From Tamarix chinensis (taxonomy: Eukaryota > Streptophyta > Magnoliopsida > Caryophyllales > Tamaricaceae): a stretch of 64,000 nucleotides of DNA. The position numbers and the translations under genes are program-made. The notes under the pieces are model-generated. The model did no database searches, was not told the origin of the DNA, and saw only the letters and a program-made list of their open reading frames with translations. Positions within the stretch are counted from its first letter, which is position 1. Each line of letters opens with the position of its first letter. The DNA lies in NCBI GenBank assembly GCA_030549775.1, contig CM060172.1, forward strand, positions 52,627,942-52,691,941, given 5' to 3'. This document shows positions 48,901 through 59,741 of the stretch, one piece after another.

Positions 48901-49808
48901 ATTAAATACATTTTAAAGTATAATGTATAATGGATTTATCGACCAAAAAATCGGGACATTTGGCAATAACACTCCCCATTTGTTGTTTTGCTTTTGTATT
49001 ATATCATTTTTAAATAAAATTTGAAGTAAAAATAGGGGTGTTACATTCATTTCCGTTAACTTTTGACCAACGAAACTTGAATCACTGACAAGACTTGGTG
49101 CCATTTACGGCTTGTTAAATCTGGGGTGGGGCGTACTTTTTGGGAGGAAGAAAATATGGAAGCTTTTTGTTGTTTGATTTGTTGGACTTAATGGATAGGG
49201 GTCTATTTCTACCCTTTTTCTGTGCTTATATAGGCTACAGCCTAGTGTTGGGCATGCTCAATCCACGCGACTAATCAGCTATCCACCATGTGCAACCACC
49301 AGGACTTAATGGATTGTTGTTGAATATATAGGCTACATTTATTTATTTATTTATTTGTGGCATTTCCATTACTATATATCAAATAATCTATAAGAGTGGT
49401 TTTCAGTCAACTGATAAAGTGGGTGCTGCTATGTAGCTCAGCAAGGATATTGCAAAGGTGAAAGATGATCAAGAATGGGAGATCATAGAGGAAAGGAAAG
49501 CGCTTTCAAGGACAGGACCCATAAATGCGTATAAACCAAAAAAGATCTCAATGGAGGAGGAGCTGAAGGTGAGGAGTTCATTGCTTCGCCCCCCTCCCTC
49601 TCACCAACCCCAAAACTCCCTCAATGTTTTCATTTTGCCCCGCCGCTTGTTTTGATTTTTACATTTCCAACATTTGGCATAAACCTGATTTCAATTTGTC
49701 TTCTCTGTGTGCGGGGATTTGGCTTTGCAGGCAATGCAAGAGAAGCTAGACATAAACAAATACGAGTACAAGAGAATTCCCCGTCCCCGTGAAGACAAGT
49801 CGGAATAG
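45917..49808 (+). CDS. COX16: COX16, mitochondrial cytochrome c oxidase assembly protein
   Basis: COX16 is a small inner-membrane protein needed to assemble complex IV, helping copper delivery to COX2 and joining of COX1 and COX2 modules (known for the family). Coding exons: 45,917-46,098, 49,442-49,568 and 49,731-49,808, joined at AG|GT borders (phases 2 and 0), giving 128 residues and a TAG stop. The acceptor CCAG at 45,890-45,893 implies a further upstream 5' UTR exon. The N terminus is hydrophilic. Residues 27-39 hold [13 protein letters not shown], then one membrane segment (about 40-57, [19 protein letters not shown]). The C-terminal part carries [18 protein letters not shown] and [20 protein letters not shown], all typical of plant COX16. 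Intron 1 is 3.34 kb because a 2.7 kb transposable element sits in it. Both coding introns look spliceable and the frame is intact, so the gene is probably functional. Confidence 0.92.
46355..49045. mobile_element. 2.7 kb LTR-derived element with about 95 bp inverted ends, inside COX16 intron 1
   Basis: The left end TGTAACACCCCCATTTTT and the right end, read in reverse (TGTAACACCCCTATTTTTAC), match beyond the terminal dozen bases: ATGATATAAT-like text, then GCAAAACAACAAATGGGGA, then GTTA-CGCCA or GTTATTGCCA at both ends. Both ends therefore look like LTR 3' ends of the family (GTGGCGGTAACATTCCCC motif) facing outward. Inside are tandem repeats (47,380-47,470, about 36 bp units; 47,650-47,820, about 64 bp units) related in reverse complement to the GGTCCACCGG array. 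Adjacent pentamers GTAAT and TTCAT do not match, so no target duplication is seen. No coding sequence. Confidence 0.65.
47650..47825 (-). repeat. About 64 bp tandem repeat, near three units
   Basis: Units contain ATGTGACCTGTAGCACAAT followed by TCTCATAGGTGGACTAAAACTACCAGCTATAACCAC-type sequence. Successive copies are almost identical, so this array is young compared with the rest of the element. The open frame over it (47,648-47,893) is a repeat artefact. Confidence 0.8.
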
Positions 49809-50400
49809 AAAATTTGGCGGTGATGGTTAAATATACCAGCCACATTTTTTACTGCCAAAGACAAACTAGCTTGTATGGTAGGACCGTTTTGATGCAAGTC
49901 CCTTTGTTGGCCTGTTTTGTTTTCATGACTCGGGGGAAAATGTAGCAGACCGACATCTCTGTATGTATTGCGATGATAGATACAAGTGAATTATATAAAA
50001 TAATAGAACGTACCGAAGTTTTTCCTCCCTTCCATACTTCTGCTTTTAAGCTTATTAAACATTTTTTTTATCACGTGTTTTGTTTGCACAGAAAATCAAT
50101 TCATCATCATGCCCATAGGTGGTGTTGCGTTAGCTAGCCAATTTAATACTACAACGTGGTTATTAATTCAGGAATTAAATCTATATGCGGTTATTCTAAC
50201 TCAGTAAGAAAGATGTGCACTCAGTGTATACAGCAACGTGCATATTTTGGCGTCATTGCGTGTGATTGGTAGGTATAACTTGAAATGTGAAGGGTCCTCT
50301 AAGAAACCATCCTGATTGCAGTATGATCACCTATAACGCGAAAAGTATGGAGGAAATTTCGATAATTCATGAATCACACCATTCATTTTCAATATTTATT
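49809..50400 (+). other. COX16 3' UTR and downstream intergenic DNA
   Basis: Follows the TAG stop at 49,806-49,808. A polyadenylation region is likely within the first 200-250 bp, where AT-rich AATAGA/ATAAAATAAT text occurs at about 49,985-50,005. No other gene is seen before the minus-strand small gene. Confidence 0.4.
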
Positions 50401-50544
50401 GTACACAGACTTGAATACAAATAACCATGTACAGTGTTATCACACTTACAGAAGAAGAATTTATTCATCTGTTACACTCGTCATGAATAATCCACACAAA
50501 AGCAGGTCACCGAATTTCTGAGGCACGAGAATAAATAAAACTTG

Positions 50545-50800
50545 TCATGGGCGTGGAGGTCCTCCCGGTCCCGGGTGCGGGCCGGGTCCTGCTGGTGGAC
50601 AGCAGAAACGAAATAAACCACAGCAGCTGAGAAACGATAGACTGGAAAATAAAGGAAAGAAGTAAGTTGATATATTGGATATAGAAACAACTCAGGGTCG
50701 AGAACCTGACGACATGAAATAGTCGAGAATTCTCTTACCATCCTGCGCAAGGTCCTCCGTCGGGACCTGGTGGCGGCGGGCTGCGAGGTGGTGGATCCAT
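50545..50800 (-). CDS. Small Pro/Gly/Cys-rich peptide gene, two exons, 52 aa
   Basis: Coding exons on the minus strand are 50,800-50,739 and 50,641-50,545, joined across a 97 bp intron with donor TG|GTAAGAG and acceptor TTTTCCAG. The product starts MDPPPRSPPPPGPDGGPCAG, has a Cys/Phe-rich centre (CLSFLSCCGLFRFCC) and ends PPAGPGPHPGPGGPPRP-stop. The layout, Pro-rich head, short Cys-rich hydrophobic core and Gly/Pro tail, resembles plant cysteine-rich transmembrane (CYSTM-like) small proteins implicated in stress responses; membership is my inference. A TATA box (CTATAAATCC) lies at 50,887-50,878, about 80 bp upstream of the ATG, giving a 5' UTR of roughly 50 nt. The gene converges with COX16, 3' end to 3' end. 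The unspliced 136-codon frame over it (50,481-50,891) is in a different frame and not supported. Confidence 0.75.
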
Positions 50801-50877
50801 GGTACAGAATCTTGAAAAGAGGCTTAAGGAAAACAGAACAGGTTTTATTGTGTCCTTGCTGCCAGTACCTTGAGGCA

Positions 50878-50887
50878 GGATTTATAG
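50878..50887 (-). promoter_or_regulatory. TATA box of the small Cys/Pro-rich gene
   Basis: CTATAAATCC on the minus strand. Counting about 30 bp down gives a start site near 50,853, some 50 nt before the ATG at 50,800. Confidence 0.65.
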
Positions 50888-51750
50888 TCACAGTGGAGTT
50901 ACCACATCAAGATTTCTTTGGATCCTTATGAGGGTTTGGTATAACCTCTCCCCTTTTGGGGTAAGGGAGAGAGATAAAACCAATTAAATACACCTGCCTA
51001 TCTACCATTCAAATAGTCAGCAGCCATCAAAACTCGAGTCTTGATTGATGGGAAAGGAGAGAGGAAAATATGCAGCGTGTCTTTAATCTGTTACGGCTAA
51101 ACTACAGTTTAGACTTGTATTGCTGCATAGTCCAATTATTTTTCCCACAAGCTAAGAGATCTATGGGCTATAGAAAGTATTATCAAGTTGACACGCAATC
51201 GCACTGCATTAACCTCATACCGTGCTTTAGTGTTAGCTTGAGGAATATAATTGAGGTGGAAAAGATATCTTACTATTTTGAGTTCCGGATAGTGTATAAT
51301 TTAGGTTTTGTTTGAACTAGAGTTAACATTTGCTTAAATTTTTTTTAAAAACGTAAAAGCCATACTCACCCATTAAAGATTTTTTTTTTCAAATAGATTA
51401 TTGTCTCCGATTTGAAGTAATGTATTTTGACCTTTTTAATTATGTATTAATTTATTTATTTGAAGTTGCATTATAGAAAGTTGTGATACAACATAAGATT
51501 AAATTTGGAATCTAACAAAAAATAATGTGTCATATTAGAAATAGTATAAAAAAATATTTAGATAATATATTCACCGAAACAACCATAATATAAAAGATGC
51601 AAAATATAAGTATACTACATGGACACTACTACTAAATGAGACTAAGTAGGACTTATTTTATCCATATTTTTCTGGTTTTTTTTCCTTCTAATTTTGTCCA
51701 TTTTTATTTAACTCAGCATCAATTGTTATACTATGTACTTGGGTGCACCT
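50888..51750. other. Promoter-side and intergenic DNA
   Basis: Upstream of the TATA box lie a palindrome-like CCCCAAAAGGGG (minus strand, about 50,950-50,962) and a CT-rich tract. The rest is AT-rich with no gene; the open frame 51,070-51,315 has no recognisable features. Confidence 0.4.
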
Positions 51751-51754
51751 AAAA

Positions 51755-52265
51755 GGGTTGTTAGTTAGTCGAATCATATAGAACCATTCTTGGCTCTAGC
51801 TTGGCTTAACTTAGAAATGAGTCTGGCTCAAAAATGATTGTGAACTATTTGACTTGACTCATTTAATGTAAATAAGCAAAATAGCTTGCTTAACATAATT
51901 CAATTTGTGGCTTAATTATTTCAACTATTAAACTCATTTATTAAAAAAATTCTATACAAGTGTTCTAAATCTTCTATATCGGCGTTTCAAATTATTTATA
52001 CAAGATCATAAACAAACATGTAAATGAGCTTATAAATAAATCTAGGAACAAGCTTATAAACAATCTAATGAGCGACCTAAATTTGAGTTAGCTCGGGAGC
52101 ATAAGAACTAAACCTATTATGACTCAAGTTTGAATGATTTTTAAATGAGTTTAAAAATAAGACTCGAATTTTATTCATTTATCTAAACAAATGAGACAAG
52201 TTGAGCCTTTAATAAGCTAGCCGAGTTGTCTTACAAGCCGACTTAGTTCGACTACAACCCCAATT
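51755..52265. mobile_element. Decayed non-autonomous element resembling the GCTCG-type hAT MITE
   Basis: GGGTTGTTAGTTAGTCGAA near the left and TTCGACTACAACCC near the right are imperfect inverted ends. Between them are scattered TTGGCTTAA, GAGCTTATAAA, AGCTCGGGAGC and TGAGCC motifs, like an older, deaminated version of 29,821-30,190. No clean target duplication was seen. Confidence 0.4.
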
Positions 52266-52869
52266 ATAAGATTACATCTCCCGGTGTACCTAATAAAGTG
52301 TATCCATGTGTAGAATGAAATTGGAAATTGCAATATGATTATGCCACTAGACATAACCAAAACCACTAAATCCTCACAAAAATTTCCACATATTCCAGGC
52401 AAAAGAATGACGTTAACTTTTAAATAATTAATAGTAATTACACTAAATGAATTTCATCATTTTATAATTAATTAAGTTCATAATTATATGTTATAATTGA
52501 ATTCATTAGATGATACTTTATTTATAAAATTAACCCTCTTGTATCCTGTATGCTTCATTTATTTTATTCTCATACAAAAATCATAAATTATTTTCCTTAT
52601 TTTGCAAATTAAATGACAATATTTAAAATCCACAAGCATATATAAATATATTTTTGTTTCAATTGATCATTTTTGTCTTTTAGCTTAATTATTTCATTTT
52701 CAATTAATTATTATTTTTGTTTTAGATAATCTTACTCAATGATTATTTAGAATTTCTAGCTGATGGTCATTTGATTTTAAGTTGATGCTAGCAATCTTTT
52801 TCTTGATGATTATTTTAGTTTCAATTGATAATTACTTTGGTCCAATTGATGAATATATTCATCAATTAA

Positions 52870-52905
<36 letters not shown>

Positions 52906-54880
52906 TATCATTGGTAGCAATAAAGTTTATGATTATCATATAAGAGCTGGGATATTATCATATAATAGAGAAGTAATTACTTACAATATAATTTAATACA
53001 AGGATGTAATCACTTGTTTTTATCATGGTGGTTATTATGCTATGTTTGGTAATTATTATATAACATGTTGGTGATTATATTATTATAAAATGGTGATTAT
53101 CTTTTACAGACATAAGTTGATGATTACCTTATTATAGAGTGTTGATTATTACATGAAACCTAAACAAGCATTAGGCGGAAATCTAATAATAACCAATTGA
53201 AAATAAAACTAATTGTCGATTGAAAATAATCACCAACCCAAAGAATACCAATAATTATTTGAAATATAATTAGCCATTAAATGAAAAAATAATCATCGAT
53301 CTAAAAAATAATTATAGTTATAATTTACTCAACTACTATAAATATGATATTTTTTTGGACATAGTACACCCTAAGTGGGGGAGGGAGAGAGGGGATACCT
53401 TGTGTACCAAATGAGACTCAACCATCTAGTTAACTAGATGGGGGTGAAGATCAATGGTAAGTTACATCATAAATGAAATTATAATAGGTATAATTAGTAT
53501 AAAAATTATTAATTATCATAAATATAGTTTTTGAGCCAACATCATAAATATGATTATTGAAATCATAATTATATTATAAAATATATGGTGATAATAATAA
53601 TAATTTATTATTATTAATGATAAATTTGATAATTTTTATATAAAAACATGATAATTATCATCTAATCAAGTGGTGATTATGTAAGTTATAATTTAATATG
53701 GTGACATAATAATCTACTTTATGTTGGTGACTATCCCATCACAAAGTACTAATTATTACGTGCGATAACGATTTGTTCTTAGCTAATGATTATTGTATCA
53801 TATATTGGTTTGTCTAACATGTGTCACAGGGAAAATATTAAGACTTGAATTTATTTCCTAAAATAGTATAGTTAGTGTATTCATTAGAGATATACATGGT
53901 AAGTGATGTTAATATGTGTTAGTCTTTTTCCTATTTTTAGTAGTTATAGCAAGTTCCCTAATGGAATATGTTAGGAAAATCCATGATATAATAAGGTGGT
54001 GGTTATTATGCCCAAATTCATAATTATCCTAGAACTAAATGGCCATATTTATATAAAAAATTGGTGATAATAATATCACAAATGGGTGATGATGTACTTA
54101 TGATAACTGTTTGTTATAAGCCTAATGATAATTGTATCATATAACAAAGTGATGATCATTGTACTTAGTTTGGTGATTATCTTCTCTTCAAGTGGTTGTT
54201 AGTGTATTAAAACTTGGTGATTATCCTAAAAAAAAATGATGATTATATACTTGTGATGACAATTTATTATTAGTTTGGTGATATTGTATCATACAACAAA
54301 GTGGTAATTATCCTCTCAGATAACGACGACTATCATATAATAATTTGGTGATTATCTTATTATAGATTGGTGATTATGCACACAATTTGATTTGGTGGTT
54401 TTAGCCTCAAACTAAATCAAACCACATTTTTGTGTTTTTTTTAAAAAAAAATCTTCAACCAAACTACTTATTAACGATCTAAACCAAACTATATTAGCAA
54501 TTTATGATCTAGTTTAGTTTATGGTTTTTGCATCTTAAATATCAAAATAAAATTACTCATTTAAAACTACTTTAATATTCTTACAAAACTCAAAACTAAT
54601 AAATAAGAAATACTAAATTATAATTTAAAAAAGTCATTTTTATAGTAATATCTAGCGTACTACAAACTAATGTAGATATGGTTGGATATATATAAATATT
54701 TTTTAAGCTATATTTACATATGAGTTATATATATGTAATTGCAATAAAAATATAATAGAAAAATAATTCAAGTACTGTAGAAACCATATAATAAATTTTA
54801 ATCAATCGTAAATGATAAAAAAAAAAAAATATGAATACTTTTAGATATATAATGAAGAGAAAAATCTAGTCCTAGATAAA
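52266..54880. repeat. AT-rich DNA with dispersed GGTGATTAT repeats
   Basis: From about 52,770 to 54,400 the motif TTGGTGATTAT or a near variant recurs every 25-60 bp, mostly in plus orientation, with AATAATCACC complements at 53,160-53,330. An (ATT)n run of about 34 bp is at 52,871-52,904. No open frame of interest and no recognised element ends. Confidence 0.5.
53422..53441. other. Perfect 20 bp palindrome
   Basis: CCATCTAGTTAACTAGATGG is fully self-complementary. It lies in a short GC-richer island (53,353-53,460) within the AT-rich repeat field. Confidence 0.9.
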
Positions 54881-55059
54881 GATTCATGATGAATATGTAT
54901 ACTTACACAACGACATAAACTGTCTATAACAATAGTTTTGTGTATAATCTACAACAAGTAACAACCGTTGTTACTGTAAGCAATGCCTTTAAGAAGCTTA
55001 AAAGATAACGGTTCCGATCATCGTTGTATAAAATATTTTATAATGATTATTTAACCGTT

Positions 55060-55450
55060 GTCAATGTTGCATTTACCCGTTGTCTTCTACTTTCGACAAC
55101 GGGTGTTTAACCATTTAAAATGTAAGCTTTACCCACTTTCTTTTACTTTCCACAATTGGTATTTAACCATTGTAAATGCTCCATTTACCCGCTGTCTTTT
55201 AGTTTCTACAGTAGCTATTTAGCTGTTATTTTTACCTGATGTCTTTAACATACAAATACCATTTTAAGTGTCTCATTTACCCGCTATCTATGACTTTTAA
55301 CAACGAGTGTTAAAATGTTGTGAATATACATTTACCTGATGTGTATATTTTTTAACAATGGATATTTACCCATTGTGATTGTTCCACTTACCCGTTGTTT
55401 GTTTCATTTTACAACTGGTGGTCATTCGTTGTCAAATATTTGAAACTTAC
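55060..55450 (-). repeat. CACTA subterminal tandem array, about 63 bp units
   Basis: About six units of CATTTACCCGTTGTCTT...ACAACGGGTGTTTAACC. Each contains the inverted pair ACCCGTTGTC/GACAACGGGT, so every unit can fold. Similar CCGTTGT motifs continue leftwards to about 54,960. Confidence 0.75.
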
Positions 55451-55633
55451 TTGCCATGAAAATTCTTTTAAATTTAATTATAAATTATACAACATGAGCC
55501 TTAGGTGTTAAAATTTTATGTAACTTACCCATCTTGCTATATACAATCTATACTATATTCAAAACCTGCTATATATACACAATAAGCTACATACAATATG
55601 AACCTGCTTTATATACTCCATACTATATCTAAA

Positions 55634-55637
<4 letters not shown>

Positions 55638-55710
<73 letters not shown>
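55638..55710. repeat. (TA)n microsatellite
   Basis: About 36 uninterrupted dinucleotide units. Confidence 0.95.
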
Positions 55711-55714
<4 letters not shown>

Positions 55715-56300
55715 AGATATATAAAATTACATCCTATTATATTTTTATCAAAAATTACTACACCAAATGTTTATAAAAAGATCACTAAATGAAATCTAAA
55801 AAGTTTTTACATAGGTTTACCACTAAAACAACCACCATTAATCTCTTCTTACATGTAACAAAATGCTTGAACAATAGTTGCCCATAGTTTCTCCTACTAG
55901 CAATGTGCCGAGATAACTACACATAAATCACAAGAGATTAACATGAGTAGGGCAACTATTTCATTAAAGATAAGGTATACACAATGGAACAACTAATACA
56001 ACTAAAGATGACAATAAGCGTAAGAAAATTAAACATGAATTAAACATCTAATCTTCCACTAAGGGTCCAAAACCATTACTCTTTAAAGTAGGAATTATAT
56101 TCATGGTGTCACTCGGCGAAATTATTATAAAGTATTAATCACAAGTGATAGTAATAACATATCAAAACAACAAGATTCTAATATCTCACTACAACTAAGA
56201 GCTCACCAAACTCAACAGTAACAAGATACCACATTTCCCCATGATATAAAAGTATGAATTAAAAAAACAATCACTATAGGGAAAAAAACCTTTTCCCATC

Positions 56301-56302
<2 letters not shown>

Positions 56303-56370
<68 letters not shown>
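56303..56370. repeat. (TA)n microsatellite, interrupted once
   Basis: Two TA runs separated by one AATA slip at 56,337-56,340. Confidence 0.95.
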
Positions 56371-56374
<4 letters not shown>

Positions 56375-56460
56375 ACAGACATTTTATCTATTGGTAATAA
56401 CCTTAGCAATACCAGCATATATTAGTAAATAGGCATGCTTTTCCAACAAAAAAAAAATAG

Positions 56461-56463
<3 letters not shown>

Positions 56464-56516
<53 letters not shown>
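56464..56516. repeat. (TA)n microsatellite
   Basis: About 26 units. The poly-Ile/Tyr frame over it (56,384-56,599, minus) is spurious. Confidence 0.95.
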
Positions 56517-56520
<4 letters not shown>

Positions 56521-56639
56521 GTATAAATCTATTTATACCAACATATCTATTACTAAATAAGATATATATCAACAAAATTGATTCACTCATTGTCATCAAA
56601 GAATTTTAAAAAAATAAAAAAGCTTATAAGCTGCTTACT

Positions 56640-57738
56640 TTCTTTGGAATTTGAAGTTGTGTTTTCATCTTAGATACAATCACTTTCATGAACCTCATGA
56701 CATAATATCCATAATCTATCCCATTTGGCTTGTTAGGACACTATCGGTCAAAATTAAATACATTATAGTATAATAAAATTGCATAATATAATACAATTTT
56801 CATAATAGAAATAATATATTGCTTTAAACTCCAATTAGTTAATACCTCATCAATTATCTCCCACTTTATTACACTTGTTTTCCTAAACCCTTTATTAGCT
56901 TGATACATTCTCATAGCCCTACTCCAACATAAAAGAATAGTATATTATATGAAATGTGGGTTATATAGAACATAAATGAACCTATATGTATACATAATTA
57001 GATACTTGGAATTTCAAAAATTTTACATATTCACAATTTGTATGACTTCATCATATACAGGACCATGCATAGAGTCAAGCTAATAACACATTTGGCATGT
57101 AGGATAGACTATAAAAAGTATCCAATGATTCCTACAATCCAAGAGATTAAATGCTTAATAATACAAAATTTTTCATTAATATATTACATAAATTAGAATT
57201 CTTACTTTTGAATGTATGGAGCAAAAAATAATTTCTTTTGAGGATTTGCATAAAAAACATCTGCTATCATGCTTGATCCAGTAGTTTGTCATTATAACTC
57301 AAAATTATATTTGGACACAATAACCCAATAATAGATATCCCATCACGCTCACACTTTGCAAATATTATCCTGTATGGAAATATATTAACTTGTGACAATA
57401 CATACATAATTAAACACATTAACTTATATACAATTAATTAATGATACTCATTTTTTATTTGCTTCCATAATTGAGTTCTCAACTTTGCCTCTATTATGAA
57501 CTATATTGATACATTCATGATCGATTAGAATATCATATTTGTGGAACATAACTACTTTAGGACATGGAATCAAGATTGAATATGTATATTCCATTCCATT
57601 GGTATAACCTTTAAACATCCTCAAGTTGGTGCGCTTTTTCTCTAAAGTGATAGAACTTGAGAATTGTGGTTTATATTGCCCCGTTGCTGCCTTAGAAACG
57701 GGTTTCACAACATTTACCCTTTTCTTCTTAGTTGACAA
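56640..57738 (-). pseudogene. Ulp1-like C48 protease of the second CACTA element, catalytic Cys replaced by Tyr
   Basis: The family cleaves SUMO from target proteins using a His-Asp-Cys triad. An open N-terminal block (57,738-57,448) is Lys-rich then reads GMEYTYSILIPCPKVVMFHKYD. Downstream are NHWILFIVYPTCQMCY-stop-LDSMHG (His-Trp at 57,127-57,122, Asp strand present) and, after a gap, NKPNGIDYGYYVMRFMKVIV. The normal motif is QPNG-DCGYYVMRFM, so the nucleophile Cys is Tyr here (codon TAT, plus-strand positions 56,711-56,713, one base from TGT). A stop in the Asp strand and intron-like gaps are also present. Confidence 0.75.
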
Positions 57739-57959
57739 AGGTTGTTTATCTTGTGAAGGTTGTGGTTCAATCTGATTAGGGTATGGTGTATTTTGATTAG
57801 GGTGTGGTGTATCCTAATTAGGTTGTGATGTACGCTTCATAGTAAAACCATCACAAAAAAAATGATACATGAGAAGCCATATTAGCATGATCTAAAAATA
57901 AGTTATTTAAAAAATTAATTAATACTTACCTCAACATTGAGATCCACTAGAGCTTTAGG

Positions 57960-59262
57960 CTATGCAACATAAGAGGAGAGCACATGCTGGACCTTATACA
58001 TACCAACTTTATCATTTGGCACAGGCAATGGAGCATCATCATCCAAAGAAACCTCAACAACAACTTTCATGTACTTGTCATCCAAGGGTTTGTTGTGTAG
58101 TATGAAAGTTTCGGTTCCATGGCATAAAATTAAGTTGTTTGAGATGCATAATGTGAGCGTAAATAATCTCTCAATGTAACTCATGTTCCACCAGTCCTGA
58201 CACAACCCAGATGTTTGGTCATTCCTAATGACTTAGTTAGCAAATCAATGGTAGGTGATGCAAATGATACACTAGTCTCAAAATTTTCTAATGCATTCTA
58301 TAAATACCATAACCTAAGAGTTATATTTCAAAACATTTTCTAAGGCTAATTCAAACTTATAAATGAATATAATAACAAGAACTTACAATTTTCTCAACTA
58401 CTTCCTTAATAGCTTCATTCATGATAGTACCATCTTTAGGGACCCTTGCATCATTCCACAAGACATGTCTATCTATTATAGTGGTTTTAGGATCCAAACC
58501 TCTCTTTGCAATCTGCATTTATTGAAAAGGTAAAAAGTATTAGAATTTAAAGTATAGATACAATAAATTGTATTAGAAAAGTTTGTTAATTTCACTTACA
58601 ATTTCTTACTCGAGATTAACATATCCCTTGCAAGACAAGTTGTGATGGTATAGATTCTTCAAAGCTAGCTCTCGCATTACTCCACTTTTTTTTCCTATGA
58701 TAATAATTTAAATTATAGTGATATATAAACAAAATAGATATGTAGAATACATGTTTTATACAATTATACCTTATATTCATGAGTCTGCTTTTTCCTTAGA
58801 AAAATATCCCAATTTGATTGTAAAATTTGATAGTTTTCTAGTGCCTCTTTTTGGATGGTGCCATCATCCTTATAAATAAAATTTCTTCCCATAGTGGACT
58901 TAAATTACCTCCATGCTTTTGTAACTTGAACAATAATTTCCTTCTTTTGATAAATAGGGATGCAAAAAAAAACCTACCAAATTACACAAAATCATAGTCA
59001 TAGTATAATAATCATACAAAACCTGAAATAGTAATGTAGATATTATTTAAAGTGTGTGAATCAACTTACCAATATTTCTTCCCATGCAATTTTTTTTTTC
59101 TTCTATTGGTACTTCATCCCACATTTCATAGCTAATAGGCATGTGATTGCATGCACACTCTCCTATGTATTTAGATAAAAGCTTACCATTTGCGCAAATG
59201 GTCTGACCTCTTATGTTCCATTCCAAACTAAAATTTTTATTTTGTAACCGTTCCATCACCAC
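57960..59262 (-). pseudogene. Second ORF (Transposase_24-like) of the inverted CACTA element
   Basis: 59,262-59,047 reads NIRGQTICANGKLLSKYIG and PISYEMWDEVPIEEKKNC, the conserved block before the first intron in this gene type. A middle exon-like piece (about 58,860-58,780) reads EALENYQILQSNWDIFLRKK with a splice-like edge. 58,205-57,960 reads FILHNKPLDDKYMKVVVEVSLDDDAPLPVPNDKVG, the counterpart of the 4,480-4,600 segment of the first element. Frames differ between blocks, consistent with introns plus decay. Confidence 0.6.
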
Positions 59263-59741
59263 CTGTTACAATGCGGTCGGCCCCCTTTTATTTTTCAAGA
59301 GCCATGGGTCAAAGCACGTCCACTAGTTGAAGCATCTCCATCATCACAAGCCATGTCTCTAAAAACACATAATATACTGGTCAAGTTAAATATACTTCTG
59401 TGCAATATTAGTGATTACTTATGTATTACATAAGCTAATTTAACCTAAAATGATAAGAAAATGATGAAAATGATAAAGGAATCAATAAAAGCCTATGCAG
59501 ATTTTTATTTTAGGAAGTCAGCAATTGTATGCATCTTATCTAATATACTTTATTGTAGAATTTAATTAAAATAAGATTAAAAGACATACCAAATACTAGA
59601 ACAAGCATCAAGGCCTCTGTTGGGCAATATCTCAACTTGTGCTTCTATCTCCTCTTCACTCTACAAAGAGAAATATTTTGTCATCATATAATGTGTTTAA
59701 GTAAATCAAATTATATGAGGGGAAAATAATATGTGGCACCG

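Noticed and set aside
46350..49050. Target-site duplication for the COX16 intron element
   Set aside because: Flanking pentamers GTAAT and TTCAT do not match under any small shift I tried.
49630..49897. Minus-strand frames opposite COX16 exon 3
   Set aside because: Shadows of the coding exon and its flanks on the other strand.
50481..50891. 136-codon minus-strand frame over the small gene
   Set aside because: It reads a different frame through promoter, exons and intron; the spliced 52-residue frame has better signals.
55598..56599. Isoleucine/tyrosine-repeat frames
   Set aside because: Translations of TA microsatellites.
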